Shown here piece after piece: positions 54,811 to 64,000 of a stretch of 64,000 nt of DNA. A program made the position numbers and the translations under genes. Under the pieces are notes generated by a model. It searched no databases. It saw nothing but the letters and a program-made list of their open reading frames with translations, and was not told the DNA's origin. The stretch lies in the NCBI GenBank assembly GCA_946811695.1, contig OX328123.1, positions 17,264,213 to 17,328,212 of the forward strand, given 5' to 3'. The stretch is from Gonocerus acuteangulatus. Its lineage: Eukaryota; Arthropoda; Insecta; Hemiptera; Coreidae. The stretch's first letter is position 1. Every line of letters starts with the position of its first letter.

Positions 54811-54924
54811 CATTTTTTACATACTTAGGAAGAAGTGAGGAGGAGTACCACCGCTGGAGAAAAATGCCGTTCCATCCAAAAATACTATCCCAGCGACGAA
54901 AAATAACATCAAACATATATATAC

Positions 54925-55002
<78 letters not shown>

Positions 55003-55290
55003 TTGCCTAAAAATGATCCGATTTCTATGTTCTCATAAATTGAAATTGTGTCTTAAATGATAAGTTCGTTAACCAGCAGAATCCTTCAACTGAAACATTG
55101 TTTTGGGGAAAAATTCGTTACGTATGTTATCCCGCTAATATGCTTACAGGTATACTTTTTATTGTTTTTTTTTGTGGGATAATACTACCTTGTATAATCA
55201 AAACAAGTCATTTTCTTCAACTTATGAATAAAAAATATGTCCATATTTTTCAATTCTTTGTGTCATAAGTTTTATGAATGATTTAAGTGT
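54178..55290 (+). mobile_element. Diverged family A-like repeat with nested fragments
   Basis: Head ggttttagttcgtttccacc with gggaggaaacccc and gatgttgtgacgcaatgccg parallels the family A head. Nested: a hammerhead-like PLE scrap (54353-54400: cctgaagaagccgg...cctgcgaaat), (TA)n (54453-54509), repeat C copy 2 (54556-54757), (TA)n (54768-54806; 54930-54995). Family A body resumes with gttcgttaaccagcagaatcc-like sequence near 55064. No tail found nearby. Confidence 0.5.
54556..54757 (+). repeat. Dispersed repeat C, copy 2
   Basis: Counterpart of 19842-20042, about 85-90% similar by eye. Confidence 0.75.
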
Positions 55291-55317
55291 CCAAAACAGA
55301 AGTTTTAATTTTCGATA

Positions 55318-55690
55318 ACGAAATGACAGCGCTGTGTCTGACTACCGGAAACCCTTTTTTTCAGGTGTGATAGTCTGCAGGCTGGTTCATTAATCATGTA
55401 GTACAACAAATTACTTTGAAAGAAGTAAAGTAAAGTAAGTAGGATTTTTAAGAAATATTTAATTTTTTCGAATATGGTGAACAATTCTTCATTTTCTATT
55501 AAAAACTCCGTCAAAAATCGTGAAAAAACAAAAACGATATAATTCGATAAAGCAAAAAAATCCTACGCTCTTTACTAGCAAATATCATTAGGAATCTGAA
55601 GTTGAAATTTGAAGTTGATCAGTTGAAAATTGAAGGCGCTAGCTTATTTACCGTTTTGAGAAACAGTTTTAAAAAAAATGTATAAGCTTC
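55318..55690. repeat. Dispersed repeat D, related copy
   Basis: gcgctgtgtctgactaccggaaacc matches, in inverse orientation, gggtttccgttcgtcaaacacagcg at 62023-62050. Non-coding. (Each match is cited only in part.). Confidence 0.4.
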
Positions 55691-55696
55691 GATGTA

Positions 55697-56412
55697 TTTT
55701 TTTTTTGTTATCTATAAATAAGGAGTATAAATTTATTTATTCATTTAATGATGTTACATTCTGTAAAATAATTACATTTTGTAATGTGCTTACATAAAAT
55801 ATAATAATCACGAGCGTCCGCAACAGCTGCCCCCTTGTCTCCTCGGGTAAGCGAGATGACTAGGGACAGCCGTACTCCATTCCTGAACCAACATCAGTAC
55901 GAAGTACTGGAGCTGGAAAAGGGGCGAGAGAGCTGCAGACACTCTAGGGGCTTGTGGGGAGTAGATAACCACCGTTATTACTCCCTTGTATTGCTTAAAG
56001 CAGATCGCGGGGCCACATCCTATTCAACCGTCCTGCTGGGGAATAGGGATGGTTGGGAGTGGACAGTGACTGGACAGCAGGATTAGGATTTAGGGATAAT
56101 TTGTAAAGAAAATTTGCAAATCGGATGGAGATAAGGTCTTGTATTAGAGGAATGTTGAGGTCTTTATGAAGATTCTTATTGGTTACGTAAAAAGGAGCAT
56201 TTACTATAGTTCGGAGGACTTTAGATTGGAATGTTTGGAAGCGTCTGATGTTCGATGGTTTTGCAGTTCCCCATAGCTCTATTCCGTATGTCCAAATGGG
56301 TTTTATAATTGTGTTGTAGGCTATGAGTTTGTTTTCTAGTGAGAGGGGTGAGTTTTTGTTCAGTAATCTGTAAAGCTGTCCAAAGCTCAGTGTATTGGAA
56401 TGTTCATTTTTT
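55697..56412 (-). mobile_element. 5'-truncated Jockey LINE tail
   Basis: The minus strand encodes RLLNKNSPLSLENKLIAYNT, IIKPIWTYGIELWGTAKPSN, KVLRTIVNAPFYVTNKNLHK and a C-terminus ending NRMWPRDLL at a stop near 55998. This parallels the ORF2 end of LINE-J1 (IWTYGLELWGTTKTSN...WPRDQL) but is a different subfamily. The 3' UTR (55997-55707) ends in an A-run. The frame of this segment appears undamaged. Confidence 0.82.
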
Positions 56413-57410
56413 CCGTTTTAATTTTTTTTTTGATAATTTATTGTATTAAAGAGACATTGTTTTTATCCTATCTAGCGTTCGGATAGGGTACATGGAAAAA
56501 ATACATTCAGTTGAAACTTTTTATAGTTTTTTTGGCATTCATCTAGACTAGGATATTAAAATTTATAACGTTTGGAGTTAAAGCAGTACAAGAAAAAAAA
56601 ATATTGTTTTTACAGACATGAGCAGTATTTGGCAGTATGTGGAAAGTAATCATTCAAAAGCTTACTCGTTTTCGTCCAAAAACGGTTCTCAAGAAGTTTT
56701 TGTTGGGAATAATAAGTGTTAAAAAGTACTTTTAGTGCCGATATGAGTAAGTTGTTGCGTGCGAAATGGTGCCTGAAGTCTCACTTTTTTTCAAGGTTCC
56801 GTTACATAGAAGATTAATGAAATTTAGAAGAAATTTCAATTCCTTCGGAAAGTACTAACATTTTGGGCCTTATTGTGTAAACAGCCATAACCACTATCTT
56901 TAACTGTTTATCTGACCTTTTTTATAAGGTCATCTTATCTGTTCCCAGCAGAAGTACATGTCTTCCGCATATCCTAGGCCTGTGTCAAATTATTAAACGC
57001 AATACTATAAGCCATTTTTTTTCTGTTAAACTTGAAACATAATATAACTAAACATTAATCTAAATCAACTTCTTATTCCTAAAGTACATCATTATTTTTC
57101 ATCAGGTTTTATCTGATGACATCTTCTTTTAAATCTATAGAAACAGTTATAGTTTGCTTAACACTTTATCTTATAAAGTCAGGTTCGTTATCCTAGCTAT
57201 GTTTTTTTCGTTCGAGAAGTAACATATCCGTGGAGACCCCAAATGAAACGACTAAGCCAGTAAAATTGATGTATATTGAAAAATATAATAGAATCAAGGA
57301 TTGTTTTAGTAATAAGACGTTCTAATAAATAATGGAGTTTTTAACAAACACGGATAAACAGTAGAACTCCGAAAAACCAGAAAATGAAAAGCAATTTTCT
57401 TAGAGCTCAG

Positions 57411-57445
<35 letters not shown>

Positions 57446-57779
57446 ATATAAGAATGACTTTTGAAAGCTTTGGGAAAGCCACTTTACCCAGTTTAATTAA
57501 CCAGCCACAGGAAAATTGCAATATACACTAAAAGTGTATTTCGTAAAAACAATTAAAAAAAAAAAAAAACAACCAGGGATGTTTTCTCCATAATATTTTA
57601 TTTATCAAAAAGTTATTTCCTGTATACGCCTACGGTGCGTTCCTGTTCTTATCCAGTTTCGTTTGGAAAGCTAAGAATACAAAGAGTTAATGTTTTGTCT
57701 TCATCAAGCTAAAGATCTCATCCTAAAGATAATTTAATAAGCTACAACTTTTGGTTATAAAGTGTTTTTTCGTACAACG
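56413..57779. other. Degraded repeats; no gene
   Basis: 56480-56740 is a diverged piece of family A body (cattcagttgaaac, aacgtttggagttaa, cattcaaaagcttact). An A-run lies at 57413-57442. The rest shows no recognisable feature. Confidence 0.45.
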
Positions 57780-58519
57780 CTTCGTTTAAGCGATAAAGTT
57801 GCGAAATAGTTGTTGAAGTACGTTTTTGGTTAGGGTACTTAGAATCATAGGATTCAGTTAAAACATTTTCTGCATGTTTGAAATTAAAATAAACAAAGAT
57901 GATTAAATTTTGGTTACGTTTGGAGTTAAGGAAGAATCAGAATAAAATATTTTATTAAGAGACAGGAAAAGTTTTGGAATCTTCCTACATTATCCTTAAT
58001 ATCTCTAAAACGGTTGAGAATCTTTGTAAGCAAAAGATTACCATTCAAAAGCTTACTAAATTCTCCATAAAAAAGGTTCTAGAGAAAGTTTTGATTAGGT
58101 ATTGTCAAGCGGAGAAATAAATTCTTAAAACTTCAAATGTGTTTGTTTTGTTCTTTTAAACGGGTTTTCGTAGTTGTTTAGCTCACTTATTGATTGTCTG
58201 TTTTTAAATTGCATTTATTTATAGAATTAGTATTACAGTGGAAGAAGTCAAGACAGTTAGAAACATTTTGATATTTGTGTTTTGTGTTGACTGTAAAATA
58301 ACTATTTGTAGTAGTGGGGTTGGCCAACCAAGCTGTTGGGTGGGATTCCAGGTAAAAGGATACGCTGGCCCTTTGTAACGGGTCCTTTGCTTACGGGGGT
58401 AAAGGGATTTCAGGAAAGGTGGAACTAAAATAATAACTGTCTCTATTTCAATCTTTCCAAAGGAAACTAGGGATATGAACGGAACCGCGCTAAGATGGCG
58501 CAGTTCCTGCGAGTCGGAC
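57780..58519 (+). mobile_element. Family A rolling-circle-like repeat, copy 6 (5'-truncated)
   Basis: Body from cgtttttggttagggtactt to tail ggaaccgcgctaag, hairpin gcagttcctgc, gtcggac (58519) and T-run. The head and microsatellite are absent. It shows the empty site for the short PLE at 58425-58440. Confidence 0.8.
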
Positions 58520-59179
58520 TTTTTTTCGATTCCCCCTCGATATACGAAGTCTATCGTTTTAAGGCTGGGACACCCTATATATATATTCATGAGTTAAATA
58601 GATATTGACAAAAATATTGACATATTTTAACTTTTTGCACTTCGGATAATCATAAAAAGCAAAACTTCACTTTTCATTGCACTCACTCAAAAATTGTGAC
58701 TACTATAAAATCTACGATGGAGTAGAATAGGCTGCTTCATTTATTGATAACATGTACGTATAGGAAATATACTGGTTGAAAATGAGAAGGTGGTTAATAT
58801 TGTCCTTTAATCATCTACATATTTCACTATAAATATTTGTATCAATAATAATTATTTGATATAGTAATAATATGCAGCATTTTATAATATTATTATTATA
58901 TAAAATAAGGAAGGATATTAGTGAATGAAGAAAAATGTATTTGAGTTACTGTTTTTTAAGGCAGAGATTGTAAAATACTGCCGGCGATATGGATGAAAAA
59001 TGGTGCTTTATCTCTCATTGGTACAACCCTTTATTTCAGGCGCCCATTTCGCTCATGTTGAGAGGTCATTCCAGTGGCGTTAAAACTGAAAAAATACTCT
59101 TTTCTTATTGTATTCATAACATTTATCAAAAAGTTAAACAATAAGAATTTACATATAATTATTGATGTTTGCTATATAC
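58520..59179. other. No recognisable feature
   Basis: AT-rich sequence; gggacaccctatata at 58566 resembles the short terminus at 26208. Confidence 0.35.
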
Positions 59180-60756
59180 ACAGTTTGGCCAGATATGCGG
59201 GCCACAAGAGAAATAACTACTAAACGGTTTGAGATATCAACGTTTTTTAAAGGAGTAAAGTTGTAGTTCTATAAAATAGTGCCCTAGGAAATGAGAAAAT
59301 AACACTTCTAAGGGTGCGTTTACATCTGACACTTCTCGCAGGAAATATATGTCAGGTGTCGGATAGATATTCTCTTGAAGGTTTACATACTGACAGAAAT
59401 AGCTAGACATTTATGTCATGGATATGTATAGGACACTTCTGGATTTGTTCTAATTTGCGATAAATTCACCAAAAGCACAAATAATCAGTTTTTACATCTG
59501 TTGTTATAGGAGTATCGACAATACAGCTAGTAGCCAAGATATTTATCTCTGAAATTAAATTCTTCTCGTAAAAATCTGTGTTTACACCTGGTGGTATAGA
59601 AGTGTCGACACTTATAGTTCGTGATAGAAATATATATCTCAGACATAAATTGCTCATGGTTTACACTAGTCGCAATTTCTGTCTGATATAAATTTCCTGC
59701 AATAACTAGCAAGTGTAAACCCACCCTAAGGGATCAAATAGGCCTTTGAAGGGAAGTGTTTCCTCTTTACCCATATTTTGCAGTATATTTTTAAAATGTA
59801 CTAACAAAACAAGGAAGGACCGTGCAAATGGGAATTCGATGCGTCAAGTTGTTCTCTGTAAAAATACGTTATCATTTAGATGTATTCCACTTCTGAAATT
59901 CCAAACAAAAGGCACTTGAATTTATTTAAATAGTAGTTAAGGGAGGGGCAATTTAGCTTAGGACAATGTCGTTGATACAAATGCCAACGAATATGAAAAA
60001 ATGCATCTTTCATTGTCCATCTTTAATCATTTCTGCTGGACTTATTTACGGCAAATTCTTCAATCTGACTTCACTCTATTAAAGGGAAAGTATTCCACTA
60101 TCAAAAGGTCAAATCTGCCGAATATTTGACTGCCCAAAAAAAAGATATGAATAAATACTTTTCCACTCTGAAAAGTGTTGATTTTCATATTCGTTAGTTT
60201 GCTTTTGTATCGACGATGTGTTCAGCACTCAACAAAAGGATTCCCATTAGTCTAAACTAAAAGATAATATTAAAAATTGGTGCTTTAGGCATAAGAGTTG
60301 CCAAAATTACGGATCACAAATAATTGATGATTTTTTTTTTTCAATAAATACAATTTCTTATGCTGAGAACATTCCCCAAAGCTTAATTACCCCTCCCTTA
60401 ACAAAAATAATATTTAAATAAATTCAAGTGCCTTTTTTTGGAATTTCAGATGAGGAGTACGCGCAAATGAAAACGTATTTTTACAGAGAACCACTAGACG
60501 CATCGTAACCCCGTTCGCACGGTTCTTCCTTGTTTAGTTAGTACATTTTAAAAATATTATGAAAATGTGGGTAAAGAAAAAAACCCTTCCCTTCAAAGGC
60601 CTATTTGAGCTGTTAGAAGTGTTATTTTCACATTTCCAAGGGCACCATTTTATAGATCTCGACGAGAACTACAACTTTGTGCTTTTAAAAAATGTTGATA
60701 TCTCAAACCGTTTAGTAGTTATTTCTCTTCAGGCCCGCTTAATCCGGTCATCCTTT
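59180..60756. mobile_element. Fold-back DNA element with long inverted arms
   Basis: ggccagatatgcgggcc (59187) to about 60010 is the inverse of about 60150 to ggcccgcttaatccggtc (60732-60749), once the nested MITE is removed. Shared blocks include aataactactaaacggtttg, caaataggcctttgaaggg, acaaggaaggaccgtgc / gcacggttcttccttgt, and aacgaatatgaaaa. Loop about 140 bp. No coding capacity. Arms are about 80-85% similar by eye. Confidence 0.8.
59312..59726. mobile_element. Harbinger-type MITE nested in fold-back element
   Basis: 415 bp with ends gggtgcgtttaca and tgtaaacccaccc, flanked by TAA (59309-59311, 59727-59729). The opposite arm shows the empty site with a single taa (60622-60630 region, inverse). 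TAA/TTA TSD is typical of PIF/Harbinger. Internal fragments of the end motif (tttacacctggtggtata) recur. Confidence 0.85.
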
Positions 60757-60777
60757 ATTTATATATATATATATATA

Positions 60778-60962
60778 GGGTCTCCCCGTGGTCTAGTGGC
60801 CAACACTTTACATTAATATGCGGGCGATAACGGGTTCAAGTCCCACCGGCGCACACTGTTGCAAAATCGAAAAATTATGGCCAAAACTCAAAAGCCATTT
60901 ACTTCTCACAGGACTTAAGTTGATTCCTGTCTTGAATCAATCCTGATTAAAAAAAACAAAAC
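60778..60962 (+). mobile_element. tRNA-derived SINE
   Basis: gtggtctagtggcc (A-box-like, 60788) and ggttcaagtcc (B box, 60833-60843) at the proper spacing, with a T-arm cgggttcaagtcccac. A tRNA-unrelated body of about 100 bp and an A-rich tail ttaaaaaaaacaaaac follow. The anticodon region is degenerate, so it is not a working tRNA. It sits just beside a Helitron remnant. Confidence 0.6.
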
Positions 60963-60963
60963 A

Positions 60964-61271
60964 TCTGGACAGTACATTCAATGCACCTGTTGCTGATGAC
61001 GTTGCTGGAATAGTGGTTGGAGACCGTACAGCTTTCATAAATTTATTCGAAGAAGAAATAATAATCTTGAAACCATTGCTGATAGATGCCATTCATACGA
61101 CGCTATCCAATATCCGCTAATGTTCTGTAAGGGACAAGATGGATATTGCATAAATCCCATAACAACGATGGAACAACGAGATCCCATAACAGGTTCTGGA
61201 TTATTATTTCACTACCAAAATATTCACTAGAAATAATATCTATGAAAAAAAAGTTTGCCGGGTTAGCTAGT
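60964..61271 (+). pseudogene. Helitron Rep/helicase N-terminal remnant and element end
   Basis: One frame reads STFNAPVADDVAGIVVGD and a second RRRNNNLETIADRCHSYDAI then QYPLMFCKGQDGYCINP. 'FNAP...VA.I..G' and 'I...H.SYD.LQYPL.F..G.DGY' are the Helitron_like_N region that precedes Rep in Helitron proteins. A frameshift (about 61020-61045) and truncation leave under 70 residues. The terminus tgccgggttagctagt (61256-61271) follows, as expected for a deleted derivative. Confidence 0.7.
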
Positions 61272-61799
61272 GTACATGTATATATATAAAACATACATAG
61301 CCTCTTTAAATTAGTACAGAAACATACTTATAGTGACTTCTACACGACATAATTATTAACTGGACACTGGGCGAAAAACGCTTGCTTACACAAGCTAAAT
61401 ATAACAAACAACTCAGCTTGCCCCTGCGACAACCACAAACAATACAATACCTTAATATACAAATGTCATTTCCGTCTCGAAAAAAGAAAATCAATTCAAA
61501 AGATTGTAAAAAATTGACCAATTACAGAACAAAGTGCTGTTTGACAAACATTATTCAGAATAATAAAAAAAAACAAAAATGTTCACAGGTATTCTATTTT
61601 ATACATGACGTTTTCAGGGACTGAGCCCAATTTTTAATGCCGTGTGGCATAAAAACCTAAATAATAAATAGGTGTATTGCAATAAATTTAAAATAACAAC
61701 ACAATTTTTTTAAATAACAGGCTTAAAAATCTAAGACCCTATTTTTGTATAATATAAAATCATGTTTTCGTCAATAAATAAATAAATTTATGTTTGATG
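61272..61799. other. No recognisable feature
   Basis: Frames up to 80 codons on both strands, none resembling a family. Confidence 0.35.
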
Positions 61800-62389
61800 G
61801 TAAATCACGTAGGGCGTTTTCAATTAGTTGAATTAAAACGATTTTATGACTGATTTCTGTTTAAAGAAAATAAAATAATTACTCACGATTTTGGCGAAAA
61901 TCAATATTTCATTCATTCCTACTTACTTTACTAGATTTTATTAAATTTCTCTTTCAAAATAATTTTCGTTTGTTGCTGTAGATTAAAAACTGCCGCCTCC
62001 AGACTATGACCCGTAAAAAAGAGGGTTTCCGTTCGTCAAACACAGCGACTCCACTTTTCGCAGAATTAAAACTTAAAATTTTTTTCAGATATTTTAAAAT
62101 CCTACATGAAACTTATGACATAAAGAATTGAAAAATATTAATTTATTTGTTATTCATAAATTGTAGAAAATGACATTGATTTGGCCCGTCCTAAAGTAAA
62201 AACCCCTATTTTTTTACCCTTAATAGTAAAAATAATTTGTGTCTAGTAGATTTAATGGAAATGTTAACAAAGCAACATGAAGTCGTTTAAAATTAATTAT
62301 TAAATTAAGCTTAAAGAGCAGATGGTTCCAGTAAATCTCTCGAATCCTAAAGATTATCTTCCTTAATTGAACCCTGCTCCTGGGCCTAT
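61800..62389. repeat. Dispersed repeat D, copy 2, plus unassigned sequence
   Basis: 61800-62060 matches 27480-27740 and, inverted, part of 55318-55360. The remainder has no feature. Confidence 0.45.
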
Positions 62390-63222
62390 GAACGCAGCTT
62401 ACGTCACTTTTCCTGGCAAAATCCCGTTTCCCAACCTTTCATTCCATATTTTCTTTGCATCCCAGAGCACAAATACTTTCCTCCCAAACCCACCCAGAAA
62501 ACCCCGTCTGGAAGGCTCAAGAGATATATGCCTCGTGACACTCAAACCGACTGAAGGACATAAAAAAAAATTTCAATTTAGGGAGTGTCAATATTGATTG
62601 GTTCCTTCCAAAAGTGTTATGATCATGGGGGTGGGGTCTCTCAGATTACTGGAGAATATTTTTACTGGGGGATAGTTCCAACCAGTAAAAAAAATATTTT
62701 TATTTTTAGAAATATTTTCTTTATTTATTGATTATGGGCATTAAGAAATTTTCTTACGATTCTAGCTGTGTCGAGTAGAACTGCTCGAACTTGAATATTA
62801 AGTGTTCCTCTGACAATTTTAGATATTTGGTGGCACTGACTGTAGTATTCGGTATCAAACCATTGGTCGAAATAATAACTGCAGTAAAGTCAGTTTCCGA
62901 AAATAATATGATCATTATTATTGTTGTTATTATTGTTATTATTTCTTATTCAATTTTTTTTGTCGTATTTACTTATTTATTATTTTTTATTTAGTTATTT
63001 TCATTTATTTTATAATTATTTATTTACTTATTTATTATTTTGTATTTAGTAATATTCATTTATTTTATTATTATTATTTATTTACTTATTTATTTTGTTT
63101 TTTTTTTTAACTTTGTCAATCGTATTAATCAAGTCTGTATATATTACTAGTATATTTGTGAGCAGACGTAACTAATGTACTTAAAAATGCACAGATGTTA
63201 AATAGACGTATTATTTATAATA

Positions 63223-63261
<39 letters not shown>
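62390..63261 (+). mobile_element. 5'-truncated copy of LINE-J1 (3' end)
   Basis: agagcacaaatactttcctcc, ggaaggctcaagagatatat and gattggttccttccaaaagt match LINE-J1 at 10220-10370. The T/A-rich 3' UTR, acagatgttaaatagacgta (compare 10596) and a 40-base A-tail (63221-63261) follow. The ORF2 tail is frameshifted. Confidence 0.85.
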
Positions 63262-63265
<4 letters not shown>

Positions 63266-63466
63266 TTTTTAAATCCTGGTCGAATCATTCTAGGAAAATG
63301 TTAAACCGTACAACTTTTCTTTTTTTTTCATTTAATATCATTTATCGGGTCGTCTCTTAAGTAATGTAGGTTTTTAATATTGTGTATTTTTATGTTACCA
63401 CATTTTCAATTTATTTTTGTTTATTATAGCACTAAATACGCTTCTATTAATCATGTTTTTTTTATG
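63262..63466. other. No recognisable feature
   Basis: AT-rich spacer before the mariner remnant. Confidence 0.4.
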
Positions 63467-64000
63467 AAACTTATTTTTGCGTTTCTGAAATATCATTTGA
63501 AATTAATCGCCCAAGACTTAAGCCAAGTTTTGCTTTGGGATTTCGATAAAGGAGAAAATGCTGCTTGAACTTATCGAAAAATTGTAGAAATATATGGCAA
63601 ACAATTTGATTAGTGAGCGAATAGTGGAGCGGTGAAACGATTTGGAGCGGGGAACCGCAAGGTTGAAGACTAGCCTCGTACAGGTCGACCAACAGAGCTT
63701 GACGACCAACTCCTGCATGCTGCTGCTCCAGCATACCTCTTTGGATTTGGAGCGGGGAACCGTAAGGTTGAAGACTAGCCTCGTACAGGTCGACCAACAG
63801 AGCTTGACGACCAACTCCTGCATGCTGCTGCTCCAGCATACCTCTTTGGATTTGGAGCGGGGAACCGTAAGGTTGAAGACTAGCCTCGTACAGGTCGACC
63901 AACAGAGCTTGACGACCAACTCCTGCAGGCTGCTGCTCCAGCATACCTCTTTGGATTTGGAGCGGGGAACCGCAAGGTTGAAGACTAGCCTCGTACAGGT
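63467..64000 (+). pseudogene. mariner transposase N-terminal fragment, 3' part amplified
   Basis: The + strand reads LSQVLLWDFDKGENAA, stop, TYRKIVEIYGKQFD, stops, then after a frame change FGAGNRKVED, stop, PRTGRPTELDDQLLHAAA. This follows the mariner paired-type DNA-binding region ('LL..F..GK.A.E....I...YG...L.......W...F..G....ED..R.GRP..LDD..L'). The portion from FGAGNR onward is the unit of the 105-bp array that continues past the window. No catalytic domain is in view. Confidence 0.72.
63641..64000 (+). repeat. 105-bp tandem array, at least 3.4 units, runs off window
   Basis: tttggagcggggaaccg at 63641, 63746, 63851 and 63956; units almost identical. 105 bp is 35 codons, which leaves minus-strand frames open (63944-63471, 157 codons), but the unit derives from mariner coding sequence on the + strand, so those frames are by-products. 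Confidence 0.95.

Noticed and set aside
14557..55010. Many short frames translating to Ile/Tyr repeats
   Set aside because: They are translations of (TA)n microsatellites at about 14.6, 14.9, 20.0, 26.2, 33.9, 35.4, 47.5, 48.7, 51.3, 52.8, 54.8 and 55.0 kb.
60778..60860. Functional tRNA gene
   Set aside because: The head is tRNA-like but followed by a SINE body and A-rich tail; anticodon stem is degenerate.
63471..63944. 157-codon minus-strand repeat protein
   Set aside because: The 105-bp unit is explained by mariner coding sequence on the + strand; a period divisible by three leaves antisense frames open by chance.

Overview
The window looks like a transposon-dense, AT-rich stretch of an arthropod (probably insect) nuclear genome. 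The reasons are Jockey-type and I-type non-LTR retrotransposons, a Gypsy LTR element primed by tRNA-Phe, Penelope-like elements (PLEs), piggyBac, hAT, mariner and Helitron remnants, very many (TA)n tracts, and no bacterial operon structure. I found no convincing conserved host gene. The only long undamaged frames are the tandem-repeat frame that enters at the left edge, ORF1 of a Jockey LINE, and a truncated PLE GIY-YIG frame. The species cannot be named from sequence alone.

Layout. 1-5.8 kb: 72 units of an 81-bp (27-residue) tandem repeat, open in frame throughout. 5.8-10.6 kb: a full-length Jockey LINE bounded by an 18-bp target-site duplication (TSD). 10.6-18 kb: rolling-circle-like non-autonomous repeats (families A and B), a hAT transposase remnant carrying a 40-bp minisatellite, and a Gypsy 3' fragment. 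19-25 kb: two piggyBac remnants (one large, with 5' UTR intron and terminal repeats), duplicated segments, an inverted-repeat MITE-like element and a 290-bp palindrome with hammerhead-like cores. 25-30 kb: MITEs, a LINE tail and another family A copy. 30-34 kb: a 3'-truncated Gypsy (minus strand) whose reverse-transcriptase core is deleted. 34.1-34.9 kb: a 9-unit 89-bp array. 35.3-41.4 kb: a full-length I-type LINE (minus strand) with a 13-bp TSD. 43.5-51.1 kb: a nest in which a family A element holds a family B element and a 4.9-kb fold-back transposon, which holds a PLE with two hammerhead ribozyme motifs. 51.2-53.1 kb: another family A element containing a short PLE. 54-64 kb: degraded repeats, a Jockey tail, a fold-back element with a Harbinger-type MITE, a tRNA-derived SINE, a Helitron Rep remnant, a second Jockey tail and a mariner transposase piece amplified as a 105-bp array.

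The most informative feature is that several insertions have their own empty-site control in a sister copy inside the window. This gives exact boundaries and a relative order of insertion. The hammerhead-bearing PLEs, the A/B families with a head hairpin, (TA)n and tail hairpin (the architecture of Helentron-associated DINE-1/INE-1-like elements), and the fold-back transposon with TTGTCAGCTG repeats are the best candidates for follow-up.
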